A stretch of 64,000 nt of DNA from Chloroflexota bacterium (GTDB taxonomy: Bacteria; Chloroflexota; UBA11872; VXOZ01): the NCBI GenBank assembly GCA_028874195.1, contig JAPPLM010000055.1, positions 44,715 to 108,714 on the forward strand, read 5' to 3'. Shown in pieces: positions 1-8,402 of this stretch (within the stretch, counting starts at the first letter, position 1; every line of letters begins with the position of its first letter). Below the pieces are notes generated by a model, which saw only the letters and a list, made by a program, of their open reading frames with translations, made no database searches and had not been told where the DNA came from. Made by a program: the position numbers and the translations under genes.

Positions 1-578
1 TCCAAGTAGTGGCTGGAGAAGAAGACCGTGCCGCCTTGCGCGCGGTATTCATCCAGTATGCCGTATAATTCCTGCTGCATGAGCGGGTCGAGACCGCTGG
101 TGGCCTCATCGAACAATACCAAGTCAGGCCGGTGCATCAGTGCCTGCAGCACGCCGATTTTCTGCTTGTTGCCCCGCGATAGCGTGCCGATGCGACGATT
201 GAGTTCAGCGCTTAAGCGCTCGGCCAATTCATGCACGTAGGTCATATCCGAAACGCCGCGCACGGCACCGAAGAAGCGCAGCAACTGCCGCCCCGTGAGA
301 TTGTCGTACATGCGCAATTCGCCCGGCAGGAAGCCGGTACGGGCGCGGATGGCTTTCGACTGACTGCCCACGTCCATGCCGAGAATCGTCGCGGAGCCAC
401 GCGAAGGACGGATCAGGTCAAGCAACAAGCGAACGGTGGTGGTCTTTCCCGCGCCGTTGGGGCCGACAAAGCCATAGATTTCCCCGCGGCGCACGTCGAG
501 ATCAAGGTCCACCACGCCACGACTCTTACCGTAGAACTTGGTCAGTTGACGCGTTTCAATTGCCAGTTCTGCAGCCAA
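1..578 (-). CDS. ABC transporter ATP-binding protein (partial, C-terminus beyond left edge)
   Basis: The nucleotide-binding subunit of an ABC exporter, which would hydrolyse ATP in the cytoplasm to drive a membrane permease. 192 residues are visible. I start it at a TTG (578-576) because GAGGAC lies 7 nt upstream and the family N-terminus (ELAIETRQLTKFYG) follows directly. Walker A GPNGAGKT is at residues 39-46, the signature LSRGNKQ at 133-139 and Walker B with D-loop (LVLFDEATSGLDP) at about 153-165. The LPGELRMYDNLT stretch and general spacing resemble the ABC-2 drug/antibiotic exporter group (DrrA/CcmA type). The permease would be expected just beyond the left edge. The substrate cannot be told. 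Confidence 0.9.
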   Translation of the reverse strand, partial: MAAELAIETRQLTKFYGKSRGVVDLDLDVRRGEIYGFVGPNGAGKTTTVRLLLDLIRPSRGSATILGMDVGSQSKAIRARTGFLPGELRMYDNLTGRQLLRFFGAVRGVSDMTYVHELAERLSAELNRRIGTLSRGNKQKIGVLQALMHRPDLVLFDEATSGLDPLMQQELYGILDEYRAQGGTVFFSSHYL

Positions 579-903
579 TTTTAGTGTCCTCGTAGTCTGC
601 GGTCGCTGACAGTACCGGGTGCGACCGCTGATAAATAACTTCTCAAATAGAAACTATACCACTTTAGTGGACATAAGCGAAAGTTCAAGGGGTAGGCCCT
701 TGCTGCTCAATCTCGTGTAATTGCGTGCACCCTTTGGTTTTGCAGGACAGACAGCGCCGGCAAACCGAGTGTCATTCTCAGGTGCTTCTCAGGCTGCGCG
801 GGTAAAATGGAACGCGGCTTTACCGCAGCGGTCGCCGTATAGAGTGCCAACCTATCACTGCGGTACGTGATTTGAGAAGAAATGCTGAAGCGGAGGTTCA
901 CAC
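579..903. other. Intergenic region between divergent genes
   Basis: About 325 bp separate the leftward ABC gene from the rightward anchored protein. Apart from the short dyad at 659-670 I see no RNA gene, repeat copy or convincing promoter. Short reading frames here lack ribosome sites and family features. Confidence 0.4.
659..670. promoter_or_regulatory. Small inverted repeat, possible operator upstream of the ABC gene
   Basis: CCACTTTAGTGG is a perfect 5-bp inverted repeat around TT, 80 bp upstream of the leftward ABC ATPase gene. Dyads like this are often bound by GntR- or TetR-type repressors beside exporter genes, but no regulator gene is visible here and it may be chance. Confidence 0.2.
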
Positions 904-1752
904 ATGGGGACAATGGATAGACGAGCATGGATCGGCTTTTCCGCGTTGGCGGCAGGCGTGCTCATTCTGCTTCTTGTGATCTTTGCCTCCGTGCGGAATG
1001 CGGGCCAGCAATTCCTCAATCTCTTCCGTGTGCAAGAAGTGCAGACCGTGCAGCTAACGCAAGAGTTCTTGGATTCCTTGCCGGAGCCGGATGCCGAGCT
1101 CATCCAGTGGGTGGAAGAGCCTCCGGACGATGTCGAGCCGCGTGAGGTTTCGCTCTCCGAAGCGGAAGAATTCCTGGGTTTCGCTTTAGTGCAGCTCACC
1201 GGATTGCCGGACAGTCTGCAGACGGACCCCGAAATCAGGGTCACTGATGAGGTCCAGGCCGCCTTCACGCTTGACTTGCCGGTAGCGCGCAACTACATCT
1301 GGGCGCTCGGCGGTGACGGGGCCATACTTCCCGACAATCTCGAAGGCGCGGTGTTTCGCGTGACCATGCCCCAAGTGGGGATGCTCTTCTATGCAGACAA
1401 GGAAAACCCCGAGCAGGGCGTTCGCTACATGCAGACCACCAGCCCGACGCTTGGGGTACCCGATGATATAGACATGAATGCCATTCGCGTGGGGCTGCTG
1501 GAGATAGAGATTCTCCCCCCGGAGCTGGCGGCTCAGTTGCGGGCAGTTGAGGACTGGGAAAGCACGCTGCTCCTGCCGTTGGTGGAGGGCATGTCTGAGG
1601 AAGTAAGTGTCGGTTCCGCTACCGGCGTACGGTTCTTCGGCCTGGATGACGATGATCGCATGCTTGTTTGGGTCGATGAGGGTCGTATTCATGTGCTGAC
1701 CACAAACATGCCTGATCTTGATCTGGCGGCGCTGGCGGAAAACGTCAAGTAG
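904..1752 (+). CDS. Hypothetical membrane-anchored protein
   Basis: 282 residues, not recognised. One hydrophobic segment (about residues 10-30, GFSALAAGVLILLLVIFAS) follows a short basic N-terminus (MDRRAW), so it is probably a signal anchor with the remaining 250 residues outside the cytoplasm. The body is acidic with no further membrane segment, no cysteine pattern and no obvious catalytic motif. The ATG at 904 is preceded by GGAGG with good spacing. The gene to the left is divergent and the one to the right is 335 bp away, so it is probably transcribed alone. The reading frame is sound; the function is unknown. Confidence 0.75.
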   Translation: MGTMDRRAWIGFSALAAGVLILLLVIFASVRNAGQQFLNLFRVQEVQTVQLTQEFLDSLPEPDAELIQWVEEPPDDVEPREVSLSEAEEFLGFALVQLTGLPDSLQTDPEIRVTDEVQAAFTLDLPVARNYIWALGGDGAILPDNLEGAVFRVTMPQVGMLFYADKENPEQGVRYMQTTSPTLGVPDDIDMNAIRVGLLEIEILPPELAAQLRAVEDWESTLLLPLVEGMSEEVSVGSATGVRFFGLDDDDRMLVWVDEGRIHVLTTNMPDLDLAALAENVK

Positions 1753-1930
1753 GTGTGGCGGCTGCCACAAGGTTAGGCCGGTTACTTTCGAGCGGACGTT
1801 GCTCCGTTTATGCGACGCCAGCCAACTCGGCATCGCGCTTGCCAGATTCTCGTCGTAGAGGCCCTCTTTTGCCCTCCACTAAATTCACGTCTTGATTCGC
1901 GTTCCCTGTCGCCGGTTTGCAGTTTTCATC

Positions 1931-1950
1931 CGCCGTATAATTGCGGCGGT
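1931..1950. promoter_or_regulatory. Hairpin enclosing a TATAAT box
   Basis: CCGCCG and CGGCGG flank TATAATTG, making a 6-bp stem whose loop holds a perfect -10-like hexamer (1936-1941). No good -35 lies 16-18 bp upstream, so promoter activity is uncertain. It lies 140 bp before the AIM24-family gene and would point toward it. Confidence 0.25.
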
Positions 1951-2087
1951 GAATAGCTCCTTGCGCAAGTGCTCGCAACTCCTAGATCGGTAGGTCTTCA
2001 CTTAGAACTCAGGATGCGCAACCCAAAGGCAGTGGGGTACGCTAGAGGTGATATTAAGCGGTGGGAATCTGTATCAGGGAGGTCTCT

Positions 2088-2765
2088 ATGGAGTATGAAA
2101 TCCTGCACCGTCCGTCGTATGCGCTGCTCAAGGTAGACATGGCGGCCGGCGAGAGCGTCAGCGCCGAGGCCGGAGCGATGGTGAGCATGTCCAGCGGAAT
2201 CGAGATCGAGACCAGTATGCGGGGCGGCCTCTTTGGCGGCTTGCGGCGCAAGTTTCTGGGCGGCGAATCGTTCTTCATTAACACATTTAGCGCGTCACAG
2301 AGTGGCGAGGTGAATTTCGCGCCGAGCCTGCCCGGCGACATCTATGCGGTGGAGCTCAATAACGAAGTCATCTTCGCGCAATCGGGCTCATTCATCGCGT
2401 CCACGGAGGGAGTCGAGGTGGACTCTTCGTGGGGCGGCGCCAAGACGTTCTTCTCCGGTGAGGGACTCTTTCTCCTCAGAATCAGCGGCAGCGGCACCGT
2501 GTTTCTTTCGAGCTACGGCGCCATCCACGAAATCATGCTGGATGTTGGGCAGTCCTACACCGTGGACACAGGCCACATGGTCTCATTCGCCGAGGGGGTC
2601 GGCTATGACGTGCGCCGCGTGGGCGGTTTGAAGTCCACGTTCTTCAGCGGCGAGGGCCTGGTGGTGGAATTGACCGGCCCCGGCACTATTACTATTCAAT
2701 CCCGCAGCACGGACGCGTTTCTCGCTTGGCTCATTCCGCACTTGCCCAGCGGCGACTCAGGGTAA
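2088..2765 (+). CDS. TIGR00266/AIM24 family protein
   Basis: 225 residues. The AIM24 family forms a beta-rich trimeric fold; the bacterial biochemical role is unknown, and mitochondrial Aim24 affects inner-membrane complexes. The family pattern runs through the whole protein: N-terminal YEILHRPSYALLKVDMAAGES, then AEAGAMVSMS, the Gly-rich GGLFGGLRRKFLGGESFF, and repeated FFSGEGL segments in the C-terminal half. The length is normal for the family. I start at 2088, not at the upstream in-frame codon at 2061, because AGGGAGG precedes this ATG and the family begins here. It appears to stand alone. Confidence 0.9.
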   Translation: MEYEILHRPSYALLKVDMAAGESVSAEAGAMVSMSSGIEIETSMRGGLFGGLRRKFLGGESFFINTFSASQSGEVNFAPSLPGDIYAVELNNEVIFAQSGSFIASTEGVEVDSSWGGAKTFFSGEGLFLLRISGSGTVFLSSYGAIHEIMLDVGQSYTVDTGHMVSFAEGVGYDVRRVGGLKSTFFSGEGLVVELTGPGTITIQSRSTDAFLAWLIPHLPSGDSG

Positions 2766-2851
2766 GGCTCTAACACGAACCACGCAAGCCAAGACGATCT
2801 CTCGTGTGACAATTGCCGCTGCAGGATTGGGTATTCTGCACGAACGCCGGC

Positions 2852-3091
2852 TTACATGATCCGGGAGTCTGAGTGGCCCGCACGGGTTACTGGGCGCGCT
2901 TGCGATGGCAGTACCGTAGCAATGGCTCTAGTCTCGCCGTCCTGGGCCATGAATTCGACTACGAAGGCTCTCTCTTCGGGATGGATATGTATGATTGTGC
3001 CGACATCCCCTGCGCGCAAGTCTTCGCCTGCATCGCCGCGAACGACGGCAGTGAGGACGATTTGCTCGTGTTCCCTAAGCTCTGTGGTGAT
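2852..3091 (-). CDS. DUF4926-like small protein; no ordinary start codon
   Basis: Read leftwards, an open stretch of 79 codons encodes a DUF4926-like product: TELREHEQIVLT at the N-terminus, then LRAGDVGTIIHIHPE, AFVVEFMAQDGETRAIATV and a C-terminal ARPV. This matches the whole known pattern (opening ELxEHDxVVLT, GDVGTVVHIY, VEFxxxDGxT). The family is small, beta-rich, of unknown function, and often lies beside toxin-like genes. An in-frame TGA (3094-3092) sits right before the ATC codon where the family normally starts, and no ATG, GTG or TTG is present near that point. It is either translated from ATC or a gene that has lost its start. Rightward frames over the same bases are shadows. Confidence 0.55.
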   Translation of the reverse strand: MTTELREHEQIVLTAVVRGDAGEDLRAGDVGTIIHIHPEERAFVVEFMAQDGETRAIATVLPSQARPVTRAGHSDSRIM

Positions 3092-3136
3092 TCAAACAGC
3101 TTCCCAGTGTATTTGCCTGATTAAGCAGTACCGCGG

Positions 3137-3168
3137 CTCTAGATTCCTCGCATTCGCTCGGAATGACA
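3137..3168. repeat. Half copy of the TGTCATTCCGA-type repeat
   Basis: CTAGATTCCTCGCATTCGCT followed by CGGAATGACA is the right arm of the palindromic element seen complete at 41580, 45833, 50864 and 51026. The left arm is missing. Confidence 0.6.
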
Positions 3169-3191
3169 TAAATGTGAACTGAGCGTCACTT

Positions 3192-3896
3192 TCAAGAAGC
3201 CTCACCGTTGTCGGAGTTCCAGGCGCGGCTGCCTTTGATGTGCAGATATTTGGCGCCGGCTTCGACCCACGCTTCGCGGTAGGCGTACAGCGTTTTCTCG
3301 TTGTCGCCCGCGACGGACCGCACTTCCTCGGCGGTCGTGTGGAGCCACGGCACGTTTTCGGCGACTTCCTCCGGACGCTCTAAGAGAAACTGGCGCATCT
3401 CCGCCAGCTTGGTGAGGCCGCCGGGCACGTCCGGGCCAGTGATCTCCTGCATTTGCTGCGCCACGGCCATGAGCGCGTCGGCGGCTTCTTTATAGACGTC
3501 CCAGCGGCGGTGCATGCGCTCCATCATGTGCTGGATATCGTCGAGGAGGGCCGTGATGTGCTCCACGTCGGTGCCCACCCGCGCGGGCTCTTCTTCCTCG
3601 ATGCGTTTGAGTTCGTCAATGCTGCCGCACACGTCGGTGTAGTGGGTCTGGCGCGCGGCGCCGCCCTCCGACATATCCGGCACGAACTGGTTGGCCCCGG
3701 CCCAGCGCACGCGGGGCAATTCCATCATGCCGCCGTCCTCAAAGTACACGAGCGGCGGCTGGTTGTGGCCGGCCTCTTCAATGTGGGCGCGGCCCAGCGC
3801 AATCTTCTCCAGGATCTTCTCGCGGTGCGGCGAAGGCGGCAGCCAGCGTTCATCCACGTCGGCGGTCACAGTAACTCTCTCTTGCACTTGGCTCAT
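3192..3896 (-). CDS. Hypothetical acidic soluble protein
   Basis: 234 residues that I do not recognise. There is no signal peptide or membrane segment. The protein is acidic and helix-rich, with a run of predicted amphipathic helices from about residue 95 (SIDELKRIEEEEPARVG) to 190 and a conserved-looking start (LPPSPHREKILEKIALGRAHIEEAGHNQ, given here only in outline). The C-terminus (YREAWVEAGAKYLHIKGSRAW) is less charged. The ATG at 3896 has GGGAG upstream (in CATGAGGGAGTAATCACC). Frame integrity and codon use match neighbouring genes, so it is a real gene. It is divergent from the acetyltransferase gene to its right. No function is proposed. Confidence 0.75.
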   Translation of the reverse strand: MSQVQERVTVTADVDERWLPPSPHREKILEKIALGRAHIEEAGHNQPPLVYFEDGGMMELPRVRWAGANQFVPDMSEGGAARQTHYTDVCGSIDELKRIEEEEPARVGTDVEHITALLDDIQHMMERMHRRWDVYKEAADALMAVAQQMQEITGPDVPGGLTKLAEMRQFLLERPEEVAENVPWLHTTAEEVRSVAGDNEKTLYAYREAWVEAGAKYLHIKGSRAWNSDNGEAS

Positions 3897-4007
3897 GGTG
3901 ATTACTCCCTCATGGTTCGTCGTTTCACGGTCGGCGCGGAGCGCTGTGGTTTCCCCCGCGTCTCCTTTTCTGCTTCATGCCTGCTCTGCACTTAGTATAC
4001 TACCTTC

Positions 4008-4586
4008 ATGAACCAAGTCATTCCGGAACTCCAACCCACGCCTGAACGCCGGCCCGCGGTGCTAGTAGCCCACGACGTCACGCTACGCGGCGGTGCGGTA
4101 GCACTGCGTCCTATGGCGGAAGGCGACTGGGACGTGCTGCTCAAGTGGAACAACGACCCCGCCGTCATGGAGCTGGCAGACGCCAACCCATTCGAAGAGA
4201 CCACGTTGGAGGACTTGCAGACCATCTATCGCTGGATCTCCACCCATGCCTACTGCTTCATTATGGAAGTAGCGGGCAAGCCCATCGGCGAGTGCTGGCT
4301 GCAGCGGATGAATTTGCAGCGCATCGTGGCGCAGTTTCCCGATCAAGACCTGCGCCGCATCGACCTCATGATCGGCGAGAAGGAGCTATGGGGTCGCGGC
4401 TACGGCACGGAGGCCATCAGGCTGCTCGTGGAATTCGGCTTTCGGCAGCAGGGGGCCGATGCCATTTTCGCGCCTGTCGCGGCAGACAACCGCCGCTCCC
4501 AGCGCGCCTTTCAGAAGAACGGGTTTACGTGTTACGCTCGCCATCGGGAGTCCGACGGCAGCATAAACACCGATCTGGTTCTGTGA
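4008..4586 (+). CDS. GNAT family N-acetyltransferase
   Basis: 192 residues; transfers an acetyl group from acetyl-CoA to an unknown amine. The GNAT fold is evident: the LRPMAEGDWDVLLKWNNDP opening typical of RimJ/RimL and AAC(6')-like enzymes at about residues 32-50, a central strand LRRIDLMIGEKELW, the acetyl-CoA loop GRGYGTEA at about 129-136, then ADNRRSQRAFQKNGF near 163-177, the classic motif B region. An N-terminal extension of about 25 residues is poorly conserved, and an internal start cannot be ruled out. The substrate could be a ribosomal protein terminus, an aminoglycoside or a small metabolite. Confidence 0.88.
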   Translation: MNQVIPELQPTPERRPAVLVAHDVTLRGGAVALRPMAEGDWDVLLKWNNDPAVMELADANPFEETTLEDLQTIYRWISTHAYCFIMEVAGKPIGECWLQRMNLQRIVAQFPDQDLRRIDLMIGEKELWGRGYGTEAIRLLVEFGFRQQGADAIFAPVAADNRRSQRAFQKNGFTCYARHRESDGSINTDLVL

Positions 4587-4833
4587 AGGAAGCAATTCGC
4601 ACACGATGGGGTGTGAAGAGATCCTGAGTAGCCAGGTGAAGAATTAGACCCTGAGCGGAAAACTGGTCTTTGACTCCCATGGGCCTTGTCCAAAGCAGTT
4701 CAAGCTGTGTCAGTCTGAATCTCCTCTCCTCAAAATTCCAGCGAAGTGCTGATCGAATTGTCCGATGGGAGAGTATCGGAGTAATATGGCACAGATTGAG
4801 CGTTCCTAGATCCACGAAACGAGTAGTCTTGCT

Positions 4834-5859
4834 ATGGCACGCGCGGACCTGCTAAAGCAACTGTTCAGGGCGTACCGGGACAGTGATCGAGAGTCTTTCA
4901 TGGCCGTAGCTCGTACAATTGCTGACGAGGAGCGCAAAAAGCATCATACCATCCTTGCCAAAGAGTTGCTTCGAATTCTAGATGACGGGATAGTTGGCGC
5001 ATCTCCGAAGCTTCTTGGTTCGCTTGAGCCTCCACCCAGGGACCAAGAAAAGAAGACTCCGCTGATAGAGGTCAAATACCCAGATCGCTTCTTCCAGGAC
5101 TTGGTGCTAGATGTTGAGACACAAGACCTTCTCTTCAAGGTCATGCGCGAGTTTGTTGAATGGGATGTATTGGAGGAAAACGGCTTGCGGCCAAGCCACA
5201 AGCTGCTGTTCTGCGGCCCACCTGGATGTGGCAAGACAGCAACTGCTGAGACTATTGCTGGCGAATTGGGCCTCCCGCTGATCTATGTTCGCTTCGACTC
5301 TGTGGTCTCGTCATTGCTTGGAGAAACCGCTACAAATCTAAGGAAGGTGTTTGAATTCATAGGCCGAGACACTTGGATTGTACTTTTCGATGAATTTGAC
5401 GCCATTGGCCGGTCACGCGACGATATTACCGAGCACGGGGAGATTAAGCGCGTGGTAAATTCCTTCCTACAGATGCTGGACAATTTTGACGGTCGTTCAC
5501 TTATTGTTGCTGCCACAAACTTTGAACAGGCGCTTGATCCAGCCCTGTGGAGAAGATTTGACGAGGTAGTAAGATTTGAGAGACCGACGCAAGTTCAGAT
5601 TGAGAGACTCATGAAAATAAGACTTCAGCCATTCTCAAACAGCAGGCTATCTATAAGGGAATACGCAAATCAACTAGAAGGTTCGACGTTTAGTGAAGTT
5701 GATAGAATCTGTATTGAAGTGATGAAAGCATGTGCCTTAGAAGGCAGGACAAGACACCGGAAGCAGGATCTTGAGGCAGCGATTGAGAGTCATGACTTTC
5801 GAAAGCAAGCGTTGCAGAAGTCTATCCCCACTGACGCTCCAAGAGTTGCTAACGAATGA
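4834..5859 (+). CDS. AAA+ ATPase paired with S8 protease, probable anti-phage module
   Basis: 341 residues of an AAA+ ATPase with one ATPase domain: Walker A GPPGCGKT at residues 128-135, Walker B IVLFDEFDAIG with the acidic pair D186-E187, sensor-1 AATN near 229 and an RRF arginine-finger motif near 240. The helical N-terminal 60 residues (LLKQLFRAYRDSD) lie outside the core. Its stop is 18 bp before the S8 protease gene, so the two are surely one operon. ATPase/subtilase pairs of this kind occur in defence islands; I recall the names IteA/IteS for such a pair but cannot verify this. The ATPase probably senses a target or threads it into the protease. GC content is near 45% here against about 60-65% nearby, pointing to recent transfer. 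Confidence 0.85.
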   Translation: MARADLLKQLFRAYRDSDRESFMAVARTIADEERKKHHTILAKELLRILDDGIVGASPKLLGSLEPPPRDQEKKTPLIEVKYPDRFFQDLVLDVETQDLLFKVMREFVEWDVLEENGLRPSHKLLFCGPPGCGKTATAETIAGELGLPLIYVRFDSVVSSLLGETATNLRKVFEFIGRDTWIVLFDEFDAIGRSRDDITEHGEIKRVVNSFLQMLDNFDGRSLIVAATNFEQALDPALWRRFDEVVRFERPTQVQIERLMKIRLQPFSNSRLSIREYANQLEGSTFSEVDRICIEVMKACALEGRTRHRKQDLEAAIESHDFRKQALQKSIPTDAPRVANE

Positions 5860-5877
5860 ACGGAATTGGAGGCGCAT

Positions 5878-8361
5878 GTGATTGATTTTGGCCGCTTGGA
5901 GCAATTGCCTCATGTAGTACTACAACGCGAGCCAGAGCATGGGGAAGTGAGGTCACGGCCTTCTCCAAGACCCGGTGTGAAGCCTCGCTCCAACCGAAAG
6001 CAACATGCTGTTCACATGGAAGAGCAAACTGCAAAGTCAATCACAGAGTTGGCCAGGATTAGAAGCATTCTTAGAGTTGATCCAGATAGACTGTTGGTCT
6101 TGCGCTTAGAGACCTTTGATGAAAACCAGCGCGAAGCACTAGAGCGATTAGGTGCTAGTGTACTGGAAGAATTGAAAGACGAACTAGAAGGAAGAGCTTC
6201 ATTTAAGCTGATTGTGCAATTCTCTGACAAGCAAGATCTGGAAAAGTTTCGAACTGAGTTCAGGACTTACTCCGATTCCAAAGTCGAAGAAGTTGAACTA
6301 CCACCCAAAATGCGAGAGAAGTTGCTTGACGCTCTCAATAGTGTCTCGACTGTTAAAGCAACTGAGAGAATAGGGCCTCGTTTGCTGCGATTCGGAAAAC
6401 CCAATCTCGAGGCATTTTTCCTGGACGTGGACATTTGGAATCCAGATTCGCAAAAGGACTATCTCGACTTACTTTCCGAGGTCCGGGACTTCGTGGAGTC
6501 ACGTGGTGGGCAGATCGCGCATGACCCGCTGAGAATACCGTCAATGATTTTATTCAGGGTGCGAGCAAATCCCCAGCTGTTGGAGGACTTGCTGCAATAT
6601 GACCAAGTATCACTAGTAGACTTGCCACCGGTGCCAGATCCAGAGGACTCATTTGATCTTCTGCAGCCGATTGAGATTCCTGAAAAGCTACCCCCAGTTC
6701 CCGAAGGAGGAGGCCTAGTTTGCGTCGTGGACTCTGGAGTTGTAGCAGGACATCCCTTGCTACGAGGAGTAATCGTTGCAACAGAAGACTTCGACTCCGG
6801 TGAAGGTAGCCCGGTTGATCAAAACGGGCATGGTACTCAAGTTGCTGGTCTTGTAGTCTACGGTGAAATCGCACGGCGCATGCAGGGGAACGAATGGCTG
6901 CCTCAGGTTCGAATTTGCTCTGCCAAGGTCTTGAGAAACAGTGTCAATCCAATTGATGGGTCGAATGGAGTAGCAATCTTTCCCGACGAAAAGCGGGTAG
7001 AATCTCAGCTAAAGCAAGCTATAGAGCACTTTCACAATGCGCATGGCTGCAGAGTATTCAATCTTTCAATTGGGCGTAGTGACGGCGTTTATTCTGGTGG
7101 CAGGCAGATGCCGTGGGCCGAGTTAATGGATCAATTGGCAAGAGACCTGGATGTCGTCATCGTTGTTTCAGCGGGAAACGTAGCGGATCCAGAAATGCCG
7201 GAGGCCACAAGCTGAAATCACTTTCAATATGAAGTAGCCCAGTCGCTAATTAGACCTAGCCATCGAGTAATAGACCCTGCCACTGCTGCTCTTTGTGTCA
7301 CTGTGGGATCAGTCGCAAGGAGAGGTGATCCCTATATGAGGGAGTTGGGGCCGGTTCGACTAGCAGCTTCAGCAGAAGGATTTCCCTCGCCATTTACGAG
7401 GAGCGGCCCTGGTGTTGCAAGAGCTGTAAAGCCAGAACTGGTCGCACCTGGAGGAAACTTCGCAGTCACCGAAATTGCGGGCAACCCTAAGTGGATTAGA
7501 AACGATCCGAACCTGGGAGAACCAACTCTAAATTACAATTTTGCATCGGAGGGTCCTCTTCGTGCTGTCTGTGGCACTAGTTATGCTGCGGCACAGGTTT
7601 CACATATCGCGGCTCGCATGGAATCGACATTGAGAAGTCAGTTCGAAACTGTACCTAGCCAGAACCTTATCCGTGCCCTGCTGGTAAGTTCCGCAGAAGT
7701 TCAAGAAGACTCGAAGCGGCTATTTGAAGATAATCAGTCTGACCTGCTCAGCACAGTTGGCTATGGGAGACCAAGTGTAGAATTCTGCTGGTCATCACGC
7801 AATAGGGTCGTCCTGCTCGCCCAGGACGAAGTTCCGCATCGTTCGTTTCACGTTTACTCTTTGGTCGTTCCGAGCGACTTCATTAAGGAGTCGGGAGAGA
7901 GATCTATATCGGTAAGTTTGGCCTACGATCCTCCGACCAGAATAAGTAGACAAGACTATATTGCGACCTCAATGTGGCTGGAGATATTTGGTGGCCTAAC
8001 AACCGAGCAGCTAATAGAATACAAGTCCAAATATGAAGGAGATCAGGAACCCCCCACGGTGCCCAAAGGGAATCAGCTCGAGTTTTCTCCACGTAGGAAT
8101 CAGATCAGCACCTCTACTATTCAAAAGAGGTCTTGGAGTTCAAACCAAGGGACAATCTTTCGAAACCGTGTGGATCCTAATGGGAATTCTACTTTGCACG
8201 TTCTTGTTGGGTGTCGGCCACGATTTCCAGATCCTTCGGGGGAAGATACGCAAAAGTATGCTTTGGTCGTTACGCTCGAGCATGAAAACATGGGAATTAA
8301 TATCTACCAGCAGATAGTAAATAGAGTGAGGACCAGGGCAAGGCTCTTGGCAAATTCATAG
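5878..8361 (+). pseudogene. S8 (subtilisin-like) serine protease interrupted by in-frame TGA
   Basis: One continuous frame of 827 codons broken only by TGA at 7213-7215 (codon 446). The halves join in the same frame (GNVADPEMPEATS before, NHFQYEVAQSLIRPSHR after). Catalytic residues are all present but split: Asp285 (VVDSGV), His318 (NGHGTQVAG) and, after the stop, Ser568 (GTSYAAAQ). Terminated early, the product has no nucleophile. The N-terminal 270 residues form a non-catalytic region beginning LEQLPHVVLQREP, typical of defence-associated subtilases. No signal peptide, so a cytoplasmic protease. I prefer GTG 5878 because GGAGG sits 5 nt upstream; TTG 5866 is also in frame. A CGA-to-TGA change (Arg) is the simplest cause; sequencing error or readthrough are alternatives. 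Confidence 0.8.
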
Positions 8362-8402
8362 GATTTTTCAAATGGACACGAATTCAGTTCTTGGTTTCCT
8401 GT

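Noticed and set aside
2856..3182. Rightward frames at 2856-3182 and 2873-3124
   Set aside because: They are shadows of the minus-strand DUF4926-like frame, which alone shows a family pattern.
7213..7215. Selenocysteine or other recoding at the TGA of the S8 protease
   Set aside because: The codon lies in a non-catalytic loop after GNVADPEMPEATS, with no conserved Cys expected and no clear hairpin after it; CGA-to-TGA or a read error is simpler.
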